From contig CALLQQ010000001.1 of the NCBI GenBank assembly GCA_938014915.1, positions 1 through 14,068 on the forward strand: 14,068 bases of DNA, written 5' to 3'. Shown in pieces: positions 1-6,029 of this stretch. Each line of letters starts with the position of its first letter. The stretch's first letter is position 1. Origin of the DNA: an uncultured Clostridia bacterium. GTDB lineage: Bacteria > Bacillota > Clostridia > Oscillospirales > Ruminococcaceae. The position numbers and the translations under genes are program-made. Under the pieces are notes generated by a model. It was given only the letters and a program-made list of their open reading frames with translations, searched no databases and was not told the DNA's origin.

Positions 1-10
1 TTAATAGATT

Positions 11-40
11 AAATGGAGTCCGAATTCGGGCTCCATTTTT
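11..40 (+). terminator. Rho-independent terminator of an upstream gene outside the window
   Basis: A 12-bp stem (AAATGGAGTCCG pairing with CGGGCTCCATTT, one G-T pair) closes an AATT loop and runs into TTTTT. The T-run lies on the + strand side, so it should end a + strand transcript entering from the left edge. The gene it serves is not visible. Confidence 0.85.
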
Positions 41-57
41 ATATGACGATATTCAAC

Positions 58-86
58 TTGCAAAGGATAATTCCATATGATACAAT
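58..86 (+). promoter_or_regulatory. Sigma-A type promoter of lexA
   Basis: TTGCAA (58-63) and TACAAT (81-86) are separated by 17 bp, which predicts a start near 93 and a leader of about 36 nt. A short dyad CCAT-N8-ATGG (73-76 and 85-88) overlaps the -10 and could be an autoregulatory site. The classical Gram-positive LexA site GAAC-N4-GTTC is not seen here. Confidence 0.7.
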
Positions 87-128
87 GGTAAATACGAATA
101 TTATACATATTATATAGGAGGTATATTA

Positions 129-716
129 ATGAAGGAAGTCCATCCGACAGCAATGAAAATCTACGATTATATAAATGAACGTTCAGTCAATGATATTGTT
201 CCAACTATTCGTGAAATTTGCTCCGCCCTATCAATTAAATCCACCTCCACTGTACATAGGTATATCTCCGAGCTTGTCGATGCTGGACTAATTGAGAAGT
301 CGGACAATCAGCGGCGGGCGATCCGCCTAGCTGGGAAGAATGCAATGCGAATCCCCCTTGTTGGAGTTGTAACTGCTGGCGAGCCAATTACCGCTATTGA
401 AAATGTTGTCGATTATATATCGTTCTACCCTGTGAAAAATTATAATGATAAGCTTTTTGCGCTCAATGTAAAAGGCGATAGTATGATTAATGCAGGAATT
501 CTTGATGGTGACATCGTTGTTGTGGAAAAGTCCGACTATGCGGACAATGGCGAAATTATCGTTGCGCTTGTCGATGGTGAAGATGCCACCGTAAAAACTT
601 TTTATAAGGAAGATGGTCATTTCCGCCTTCAACCGGAAAACGATACTATGGAGCCAATAATCTCCGATAATGTTTCGATAATAGGCAAGGTCGTTTCTGT
701 AATGCGTTATTACTAG
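129..716 (+). CDS. lexA: LexA repressor, SOS-response transcriptional regulator
   Basis: LexA is a DNA-binding repressor that cleaves itself when RecA filaments form on damaged DNA, releasing the SOS genes. The 195-residue protein has the usual two parts. Residues 1-70 form a winged helix-turn-helix (PTIREI at 25-30, recognition helix around STSTVHRYI at 38-46). Residues 75-195 form the S24-type latent protease. The cleavage bond is Ala83-Gly84 in VVTAGEP, the nucleophile is Ser118 in KGDSM, and the general base is Lys156 in ATVKTF. All catalytic elements are intact, so it should be self-cleaving. The start is fixed by AGGAGG at 116-121, 7 nt before ATG. It is a single-gene unit with its own promoter (58-86) and terminator (749-781). 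The family assignment is firm. Which genes it represses cannot be read from this window. Confidence 0.96.
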   Translation: MKEVHPTAMKIYDYINERSVNDIVPTIREICSALSIKSTSTVHRYISELVDAGLIEKSDNQRRAIRLAGKNAMRIPLVGVVTAGEPITAIENVVDYISFYPVKNYNDKLFALNVKGDSMINAGILDGDIVVVEKSDYADNGEIIVALVDGEDATVKTFYKEDGHFRLQPENDTMEPIISDNVSIIGKVVSVMRYY

Positions 717-748
717 AATACTACCAAGTTTTTATACATTATTATATT

Positions 749-781
749 AAACTGCTGTTTTTCTAAAATAGCAGTTTTTTT
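749..781 (+). terminator. Rho-independent terminator of lexA
   Basis: ACTGCTGTTTT pairs with AAAATAGCAGT (one G-T pair) around a TCT loop and is followed by a run of seven T, 32 nt after the lexA stop codon. Confidence 0.92.
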
Positions 782-782
782 G

Positions 783-811
783 TTGAAAAAACTTACTTTA
801 TGCACTATAAT
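783..811 (+). promoter_or_regulatory. Sigma-A promoter of pyrB
   Basis: TTGAAA (783-788), a 17-bp spacer and a perfect TATAAT (806-811) form a near-consensus promoter. Transcription should start around 817-819, right at the foot of the hairpin at 820-842, giving a 5' leader of about 75 nt. Confidence 0.82.
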
Positions 812-819
812 AATATATA

Positions 820-842
820 GCAATTCGCACCGATGGAATTGC
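820..842 (+). promoter_or_regulatory. Perfect inverted repeat / 5'-terminal hairpin in the pyrB leader
   Basis: GCAATTC (820-826) and GAATTGC (836-842) form a perfect 7-bp stem with a 9-nt loop. It lies at the predicted transcription start of pyrB. It could be a protein operator covering +1 or an RNA stem at the 5' end of the message that stabilises or controls it. There is no T-run after it, so it is not a terminator. I do not recognise a PyrR-binding motif in it. The structure is plain; its role is inferred. Confidence 0.55.
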
Positions 843-892
843 AACCAGTTTAAATCGCAAAACATACTATATTATATAAGGGGTGTTTAGCA

Positions 893-1969
893 GTGTGGTC
901 AAGATTTCAACATCTTATAGATTTGAATGATTATAGCGTTAAAGAGTGGAATGAAATTATCTCCCTAGCTCAGAATATTATGCACCATCCAGATAGGTAT
1001 AAAAGTAGCCTGAGCGGTAAAATCATGGCGACATTATTCTATGAACCATCTACCAGAACGCAAATGTCATTTCAAAGTGCAATGCTGCGCCTCGGTGGTG
1101 GAATCATCGGCTTCGACAATCCGGCGACGTCATCTGTATCTAAAGGCGAAAGCATTAAAGATACCACTAAGGTTGTAAGCAGTTATTCAGATATACTCGT
1201 TATTCGGCATCCGAAAGAGGGCTCTGCCAAGGCGGCCGCATTGACGGCTGATTGCCCCATTATAAATGCTGGTGATGGCGGGCATCTCCACCCGACTCAA
1301 ACCCTTACCGATCTCTTGACTTTAAAAGAGGAAAAGGGCCAACTCTCTAATCTCACAATTGGTATATGCGGCGACTTGCTCAACGGGCGCACCGTACACT
1401 CCCTTTTAAAGGCTCTATCCCATTATGAAAATAATCGGTTCGTGCTTGTTTCAACTAAGGATCTGCGCTTACCATCATATGTGAAGAATGTTCTAAGGGC
1501 GAATGGCTGCACTTATGAGGAGGTCAATACCCTCGAGGAGGCAATGCCCCATATAGACGTACTATATATGACTAGAATTCAGCGTGAGCGATTTGCGTCG
1601 GACGAGCATTATTTTAAGCAAAAGGATGTCTATATCCTTGATATGCCAAAGTTGCAAGATGCAAAAGACGATCTTGTTATTCTGCATCCCCTACCGAGAG
1701 TTGACGAAATTGCAAATGAAGTTGACCACGACCCACGAGCATTGTATTTTAAGCAGGCATTATACGGTGTCTATATTCGCATGGCGCTGATTTTCACCAT
1801 GCTGGATCAGAATTCCAAGTCGAATGGGCTCCTATGCGGCAAGGAAAAGGCGGGAATATCCTGCACCAATCCTAATTGCATCACACATTCCGAATCTTAT
1901 CTGCCTAAATACTTCCGTGGGGAAGATGTCCTTGAATGTGAATACTGTGATAGGAAAATCAAACTATAA
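893..1969 (+). CDS. pyrB: Aspartate carbamoyltransferase catalytic chain with a C-terminal PyrI-like zinc domain
   Basis: This enzyme joins carbamoyl phosphate to aspartate, the first committed step of pyrimidine synthesis. Residues 1 to about 308 are a complete catalytic chain. They include the carbamoyl-phosphate loop STRT (53-56), Lys84 of the 80s loop, Arg105, HPTQ (133-136), Arg166, TRIQ (227-230) and HPLPR (265-269). A tail of about 50 residues follows with Cys324-X4-Cys329 and Cys349-X2-Cys352, matching the zinc ribbon at the end of the PyrI regulatory chain. The allosteric nucleotide-binding domain that normally precedes this ribbon in PyrI is missing. Translation starts at a GTG codon chosen by AAGGGG at 878-883, 9 nt upstream. 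The gene stands alone between its own promoter and terminator, not within a pyr cluster. Enzyme identity is near certain; the tail's role is inferred. Confidence 0.95.
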   Translation: MWSRFQHLIDLNDYSVKEWNEIISLAQNIMHHPDRYKSSLSGKIMATLFYEPSTRTQMSFQSAMLRLGGGIIGFDNPATSSVSKGESIKDTTKVVSSYSDILVIRHPKEGSAKAAALTADCPIINAGDGGHLHPTQTLTDLLTLKEEKGQLSNLTIGICGDLLNGRTVHSLLKALSHYENNRFVLVSTKDLRLPSYVKNVLRANGCTYEEVNTLEEAMPHIDVLYMTRIQRERFASDEHYFKQKDVYILDMPKLQDAKDDLVILHPLPRVDEIANEVDHDPRALYFKQALYGVYIRMALIFTMLDQNSKSNGLLCGKEKAGISCTNPNCITHSESYLPKYFRGEDVLECEYCDRKIKL

Positions 1970-2033
1970 GTGATATCTGCTTTATGCGGACGTATCGAGG
2001 CCCTTAATTTAGTTAACTTTAGTTAATATGCAC

Positions 2034-2070
2034 AAATCTCGTTTAAGTTTTTTACTTAAACGAGATTTTC
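2034..2070 (+). terminator. Rho-independent terminator of pyrB
   Basis: A perfect 14-bp stem (2034-2047 with 2055-2068) encloses a 7-nt loop and runs into TTTTCTTTTT, 64 nt after the pyrB stop. The T-run is on the + strand. Two copies of AGTTAA sit just upstream (2011-2016, 2021-2026). Confidence 0.92.
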
Positions 2071-2270
2071 TTTTTGCCTGCTAGAGCCGATCCGCAGTAT
2101 GTCTATCACACTTAAATCTTGCTATGATTTAGGCACTTATGGCATAATTGTGGTGCTTGACACATACTCTTTATGGCGGCTGCATATAATCTAGAAAGTT
2201 GAAACAGATTTTTTTGCATTTGTAATTTATTTTAACCAATGTAGCACTTTGCACAAAAATCCCTAGTATA
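2071..2270 (+). other. Non-coding region upstream of the sugar-importer promoters
   Basis: No open reading frame with a ribosome site is visible in this 200-base stretch. It holds a hairpin (TAAATC 2113-2118 with GATTTA 2126-2131, extendable to 8 bp) without a T-run. It also has TTGACA (2157-2162) and TATAAT (2185-2190) spaced 22 bp apart, too far to be a good promoter, and a weak pair TTGAAA (2199-2204) and TGTAAT (2221-2226) with a 16-bp spacer. GCACAAAAA at 2251-2259 is the left arm of a long-range inverted repeat whose right arm, TTTTTGTGC, is at 2342-2350. A small RNA cannot be excluded but is not demonstrated. Confidence 0.4.
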
Positions 2271-2300
2271 TTGACACTTGTAAATCGTTTACAATACTAC
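2271..2300 (+). promoter_or_regulatory. Candidate upstream promoter of the sugar ABC importer operon
   Basis: A consensus TTGACA (2271-2276) is followed by an 18-bp spacer and TACTAC (2295-2300), a poor -10 box. The spacer is occupied by the perfect inverted repeat at 2278-2294. This is the layout expected of a repressible promoter, but the weak -10 makes activity uncertain. The alternative -10 TACAAT (2290-2295) leaves only 13 bp. Confidence 0.4.
2278..2294 (+). promoter_or_regulatory. Candidate operator: 17-bp perfect inverted repeat with central CG
   Basis: TTGTAAA-TCG-TTTACAA is a perfect 7+7 inverted repeat around TCG. LacI-family sugar regulators commonly bind AT-rich palindromes centred on CG, and its position upstream of a sugar importer fits such a role. 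It is one base longer than the 14-base CcpA cre core, so it is not a regular cre site. No regulator gene is in the window. Confidence 0.5.
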
Positions 2301-2336
2301 TTATATACAAACTATGCTAAACGCACTACAAAAGGG

Positions 2337-2365
2337 TTGATTTTTTGTGCTTAATGATATATAAT
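2337..2365 (+). promoter_or_regulatory. Probable main promoter of the sugar ABC importer operon
   Basis: TTGATT (2337-2342), a 17-bp spacer and TATAAT (2360-2365) make a good sigma-A promoter. Transcription would begin near 2372 and give a leader of about 158 nt before the binding-protein gene. The 17-bp inverted repeat lies about 80-95 bp upstream of this start. Confidence 0.7.
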
Positions 2366-2529
2366 GTGAACGTACGGGTAGGAAACAAAATAATTTACTT
2401 ATCATTTGTTAACATTTACAGTTTTTGTTTTCACTATTACTCGTCGGAGGCATTCGCTTCCTTAATTGTTTGGCAACTATTTTGTTAGCTGCATATAAGT
2501 ATTTGATACTAATTTTGAGGAGGAAAAAT
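2366..2529 (+). other. Long 5' leader of the sugar-binding-protein gene
   Basis: This leader has no recognised riboswitch. A 6-bp hairpin (GGAGGC 2446-2451 with GCTTCC 2456-2461, loop ATTC) encloses a Shine-Dalgarno-like GGAGG. The true ribosome site GAGGAGG lies at 2517-2523. The frame of the binding protein stays open back to a TTG at 2425, but that start lacks a ribosome site. Confidence 0.4.
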
Positions 2530-3885
2530 ATGAAAACATTTAAAAGGTTGTTGACCACAGCACTTGCATTGCTCATGGTTGCTTCTACAGCTACTGCTTT
2601 TACAGGCTGTGACGGTAACTCTGGGGCAAAGATTACAGATGATGGTAAAGAACTTGTAATCGCATCATGGAACAATGAATTTGAAAACATGATGAAAGAC
2701 TTCTATCTTAAAGACAATCCACTACCTGATGACATGGAATTCAAGTTCATCAATACTGGTGGTAGTGAAACTTATCAAGAAAAGCTTGATAATCTACTTG
2801 AAGGTGATGAAGTTATCGACATTTTCCTAATGGAAGCTGACTACGCTAAGAAGTATGTTGATAGCGAACATGTTGTTCCACTATCAGAGGTTGGAATTAA
2901 AGATAGCGATCTTGAAAACCAATATGATTACACAAAAGACGTAGTTAGAAATTCAAAGGGTAAGATTGTCGGTTCTTCATGGCAGGCAGCACCTGGTCTA
3001 TTTATTTACAGAAGATCCCTTGCTGAAAAATTCCTAGGCACAAGTGATCCTGCTGAAGTACAAGAAAAAGTTAAAGACTGGGATTCCTTTGTTGCAACAG
3101 CTAAGGTAATCGACGAGAAGTCCGAAGGTAAAACTAAGATGGTAACTTCTATCGATGACATCTGGCAAGTACTCAGAACAGTTCGTAGCACACCTTGGGT
3201 TAAAGATAATAAGATACAACTTGATGAAACACCGGATTTCTTCATGGATCTAGCTAAAACTCTTACAGATGATAAGCTAGTAGCAGAGTACAAACCATGG
3301 GGAACAGAATGGAACGCAGCAGTAGGTAATGACGATGTATTCGGATACTTTGGTTCAACATGGTTCATCCAATGGACAATGGTAGAAAACTCATCAGGTA
3401 AACCTGCTCCAGCAGAGGGCGAGCCAAAAAATGAAACTGGACCTGGTATCGGAACATATGGCGACTGGGCAGCTATTGAAGGACCTCAAGCATATTACTG
3501 GGGCGGTACATGGCTAGCAGTTACACCTAAATGCGATAACAAAACACTTGTAGAAGATGTTATCAGATACTTTACAGTTGAAGAAGAATCAATGAAAAAC
3601 TATGCAGTAGAATCATACGACTATGTTAATAACACAAAAGTTATTGATAGTATCATTGATGGCGGATATAGCTTTGACTTCTTAGGCGGGCAGGACCACT
3701 ACTCACTATTTAGAGAGGCTGCTGCTAAAGTAGACACTAAGGCTATGTCAGCATATGACCAAGTAGCTAACAACACTTTCCTAGAGCAAGTTGAGAAATA
3801 TGTTCAAGGAAAAATTGACAAAGATACAGCTATTGCAGAATTCAAGAAAGAAATGATCAACTCATTCAGCGAACTTGAAGAATAG
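2530..3885 (+). CDS. Carbohydrate ABC importer, lipoprotein substrate-binding protein (CUT1 type)
   Basis: This is the extracellular receptor of the importer: it captures a sugar or oligosaccharide and delivers it to the two permeases encoded next. The 451-residue precursor begins with basic residues, a hydrophobic stretch (about 8-24) and a lipobox TAFTGC, so lipid attachment and processing at Cys27 are expected. The mature part is rich in Trp, Tyr and acidic residues, as in sugar-binding family 1 proteins (for example YYWGGTWLAVTP at 322-333). A Pro/Glu/Gly-rich stretch at 288-306 looks like a surface loop. The ATG at 2530 is chosen over an in-frame upstream TTG because GAGGAGG lies 6 nt before it and the signal peptide begins there. 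Codons are markedly biased (AGA, ACA, GCA, CTA, CTT), suggesting high expression. The actual sugar cannot be read from the sequence. Confidence 0.9.
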   Translation: MKTFKRLLTTALALLMVASTATAFTGCDGNSGAKITDDGKELVIASWNNEFENMMKDFYLKDNPLPDDMEFKFINTGGSETYQEKLDNLLEGDEVIDIFLMEADYAKKYVDSEHVVPLSEVGIKDSDLENQYDYTKDVVRNSKGKIVGSSWQAAPGLFIYRRSLAEKFLGTSDPAEVQEKVKDWDSFVATAKVIDEKSEGKTKMVTSIDDIWQVLRTVRSTPWVKDNKIQLDETPDFFMDLAKTLTDDKLVAEYKPWGTEWNAAVGNDDVFGYFGSTWFIQWTMVENSSGKPAPAEGEPKNETGPGIGTYGDWAAIEGPQAYYWGGTWLAVTPKCDNKTLVEDVIRYFTVEEESMKNYAVESYDYVNNTKVIDSIIDGGYSFDFLGGQDHYSLFREAAAKVDTKAMSAYDQVANNTFLEQVEKYVQGKIDKDTAIAEFKKEMINSFSELEE

Positions 3886-3907
3886 GCACTCGATTTAAAC
3901 TTATGCG

Positions 3908-3945
3908 GAGCAAGTGGGGGCGGGAATTCCCGCACTTACTTGCTC
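3908..3945 (+). terminator. Strong intercistronic hairpin (attenuator or mRNA stabiliser)
   Basis: GAGCAAGT (3908-3915) pairs with ACTTGCTC (3938-3945). Inside, GCGGG-AATT-CCCGC (3920-3933) is a perfect hairpin, and GGGG/ACTT between them can add G-T and G-C pairs. It begins 22 nt after the binding-protein stop. The following sequence, TCTTATTTTAAC, is only a broken T-run, so it probably causes partial termination or protects the upstream message from 3' decay. Either would yield more binding protein than permease. Confidence 0.7.
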
Positions 3946-3988
3946 TCTTATTTTAACACATCCACATAGGAAAGGAGCATTGCAACTT

Positions 3989-5083
3989 ATGGCAATAAGC
4001 GATGTAAAGCCTACTAATGCCTCAGATATTAATTCGGATAAAATTGCTTCTTCTAGTTTATCTAAATACAAGAATATAAAGGCTCCTAAAAAAATGGTGA
4101 GCTATAGTAAATATGGGTACTTCTTTATACTGCCCTTTTTCGCTATATACGCAATTTTTTCTCTCTATCCGCTTCTAAACACTATTTATCTTAGTATGAC
4201 ACAGTATGTTAAGCCGGTAATGGGCCCCGTTATAGGACCGAAATTTGTCGGGCTATCTAACTTTAAAGATATTGTAGAAAATAACCGTGCTTTTGGTGAA
4301 TTCACTATCGGCGCATTTAGAAATACTTTTATAATGTGGTCCATTAACTTCATTCCGCAAATTTCGCTCGCTCTCTTATTAGCAGCATGGTTTACTAATA
4401 TGCGGGTAAAGATGAATGGCGCCGCGCAGGGCATATATAAGGTAATGATTTATATGCCGAACATCATTACCGCAGCTAGTATTTCACTTTTGTTTAAGAC
4501 ACTTTTTTCTTATCCAAAAGGTCCAATCAACCTACTTTTAATTGATTTGGGCATTCTTGATGATCCATTCAGGTTTATAGAAACACCTACCTCAGCCGTC
4601 CTGATAATTTCCTTTATCAACTTCTGGATGTGGTACGGTAACACTATGATTATCTTAATAGCGGGCATTATGGGAATAAATCCATCGTTATACGATTCCG
4701 CTGAGATTGACGGTGCAAATAACGGACAGATCTTTAGGAAAATCACACTCCCGTTACTTCGCCCCATTATGCTTTATACTTTAGTTACTTCACTCATCGG
4801 CGGTATGCAAATGTACGATATACCACGACTTATGGCGGGCGACGTCAATAGCACGAATCCAGCGAACAGGTATATTAAAACCGTTACGATGTATATACAG
4901 GAGCTTGTGGCTCGTCCTGGAACTTCTCGGAACTATGGACATTCAGCCGCCGTTTCGGTACTGCTCTTTTTAGTGACTGCAACTTTTAGCATCATATTAT
5001 TCTACATAATGCGTGACAAGGACGCAATAAAGCAACGCAAATTAGAAAAGGCAGCTAAAAAGGAGGCGATGGCTAATGAGTAG
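3989..5083 (+). CDS. Carbohydrate ABC importer, permease subunit 1 (MalF type)
   Basis: This is an integral membrane subunit of a CUT1 sugar importer and forms half of the translocation channel. The 364-residue protein has a hydrophilic Ser/Lys-rich cytoplasmic N-terminus of about 40 residues. About six membrane segments follow, near 43-65, 113-136, 153-173, 203-229, 257-275 and 321-341. The EAA loop that docks onto the ATPase is at about 237-260 (AEIDGAN...ITLPLLRP). The ATG at 3989 is preceded by AAAGGAG at 3971-3977. The open frame reaches further upstream, but that extension would run through the hairpin at 3908-3945 and is not credible. The stop overlaps the next gene by 8 nt, so the two permeases are probably translationally coupled. 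No ATPase gene follows. Confidence 0.92.
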   Translation: MAISDVKPTNASDINSDKIASSSLSKYKNIKAPKKMVSYSKYGYFFILPFFAIYAIFSLYPLLNTIYLSMTQYVKPVMGPVIGPKFVGLSNFKDIVENNRAFGEFTIGAFRNTFIMWSINFIPQISLALLLAAWFTNMRVKMNGAAQGIYKVMIYMPNIITAASISLLFKTLFSYPKGPINLLLIDLGILDDPFRFIETPTSAVLIISFINFWMWYGNTMIILIAGIMGINPSLYDSAEIDGANNGQIFRKITLPLLRPIMLYTLVTSLIGGMQMYDIPRLMAGDVNSTNPANRYIKTVTMYIQELVARPGTSRNYGHSAAVSVLLFLVTATFSIILFYIMRDKDAIKQRKLEKAAKKEAMANE

Positions 5084-5960
5084 GGTAGATTATAATGTTC
5101 GTGCTGGCTCAAGCACAACCTCCGTTAAAATTAAATCGTTCTGGAAGAAAGTATTGATGTACAGTGTTTGCACATTACTGACCATAGTGAGTATCTTTCC
5201 ATTCTGGGTGCTGTTCGTAAACGCAACTAGGGAAAGTTACGATATTCAAGGTGCATTTTCACTCATACCATCGAATTACTTAAAAATAAACATCAACTCA
5301 TTCTTCACAAAATCAAACATTGATGTTTTACAGAGCTTCTTCAACAGCTTATTTATTTCGTCGACTGCTACTATATTGACAGTTTACTTTTCATCGTTAA
5401 CTGCATATGGGTTAGTTGTATATAATTTTAAGCTCAAGAGGGCGGCTTTCACATTCATTATGGTAGTTCTAATGATTCCACCGCAAGTTTCCATCATTGG
5501 ATTTATCTCTTTTATGATGAATCTCGGGTTAATGGATTCGTTCATACCATTGATAATACCCGCAATTGCGGCACCGGCAACGGTGTTCTTTATGCGGCAA
5601 TTCCTTCAGTCCTCCCTCCCGCTTGAAATTGTTGAGGCAGGGCGAATTGATGGCACATCCGAATTTGGAATCTTCAACCGCATAGCATTGCCGATTATGA
5701 AGCCCGCTATTGCTACACAGGCAATATTCTGCTTCATTGGCAACTGGAATAACTTGTTCCTGCCTAGCATGATCCTGAATTCTGAAAGCAAGCGCACAAT
5801 GCCAATGCTTGTAAGCATATTATCGTCGGAACGTTATCGTACTGACTTCGGTATGGTTTACTTGGGGCTATTAATCACTATTCTCCCGATGATAGTAGTG
5901 TATCTATTCTTATCGCAATATATCGTTAGGGGCGTCGCATTAGGTGGCGTTAAGGAATAG
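5076..5960 (+). CDS. Carbohydrate ABC importer, permease subunit 2 (MalG type)
   Basis: This is the second channel subunit of the importer. The 294-residue protein has six predicted membrane segments (starting around 25, 88, 122, 153, 210 and 259). The EAA loop at 187-210 (EAGRIDGTSEF...LPIMKP) contacts the ATPase. It has the family's WNN...P segment near 224-230 and the typical C-terminal YIVRGVALGGVKE. AGGAGG at 5061-5066 lies inside the end of the preceding gene, 9 nt before ATG. It is the last gene of the three-gene operon, followed by a terminator. The missing ATPase is common in Firmicutes CUT1 operons, where one MsmX-type ATPase encoded elsewhere energises several importers. That supply is inferred here. 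Confidence 0.92.
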   Translation: MSRVDYNVRAGSSTTSVKIKSFWKKVLMYSVCTLLTIVSIFPFWVLFVNATRESYDIQGAFSLIPSNYLKININSFFTKSNIDVLQSFFNSLFISSTATILTVYFSSLTAYGLVVYNFKLKRAAFTFIMVVLMIPPQVSIIGFISFMMNLGLMDSFIPLIIPAIAAPATVFFMRQFLQSSLPLEIVEAGRIDGTSEFGIFNRIALPIMKPAIATQAIFCFIGNWNNLFLPSMILNSESKRTMPMLVSILSSERYRTDFGMVYLGLLITILPMIVVYLFLSQYIVRGVALGGVKE

Positions 5961-5978
5961 TATCACGCATATGCAAAT

Positions 5979-6008
5979 AAATCCACCAGCATAATTGCTG
6001 GTGGATTT
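5979..6008. terminator. Probably bidirectional terminator between the sugar operon and the arg operon
   Basis: A perfect 12-bp stem (AAATCCACCAGC 5979-5990 with GCTGGTGGATTT 5997-6008) encloses ATAATT. The + strand exit is TTTTC; the minus-strand exit is ATTTATTTG. It lies between convergent genes, 18 nt past the permease stop and 21 nt past the argF stop, so it can serve both. The + direction has the better T-run. Confidence 0.88.
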
Positions 6009-6029
6009 TCTATTGCAAGAAATGCATAT

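Noticed and set aside
833..853. Six-codon upstream ORF (MELQPV) in the pyrB leader
   Set aside because: It has no ribosome site before its ATG and overlaps the hairpin arm; the occurrence is easily due to chance.
2157..2190. TTGACA and TATAAT as a promoter
   Set aside because: The boxes are each perfect, but a 22-bp spacer is too long for sigma-A, and the TG upstream of the -10 is one base out of place for an extended -10.
2278..2294. CcpA cre site
   Set aside because: The match to the cre consensus fails because the two arms are one base too far apart; it is kept only as a candidate LacI-type operator.
2425..2529. Upstream TTG extension of the binding-protein gene by 35 codons
   Set aside because: There is no ribosome site at the TTG. 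A strong GAGGAGG and a typical lipoprotein signal peptide define the ATG at 2530.
3174..3184. GAAC-A-GTTC as a LexA box
   Set aside because: The spacing is one base rather than four, and it lies inside the binding-protein gene.
3914..3988. Upstream extension of the first permease gene
   Set aside because: It would translate the intercistronic hairpin, and the ribosome site AAAGGAG points to the ATG at 3989.
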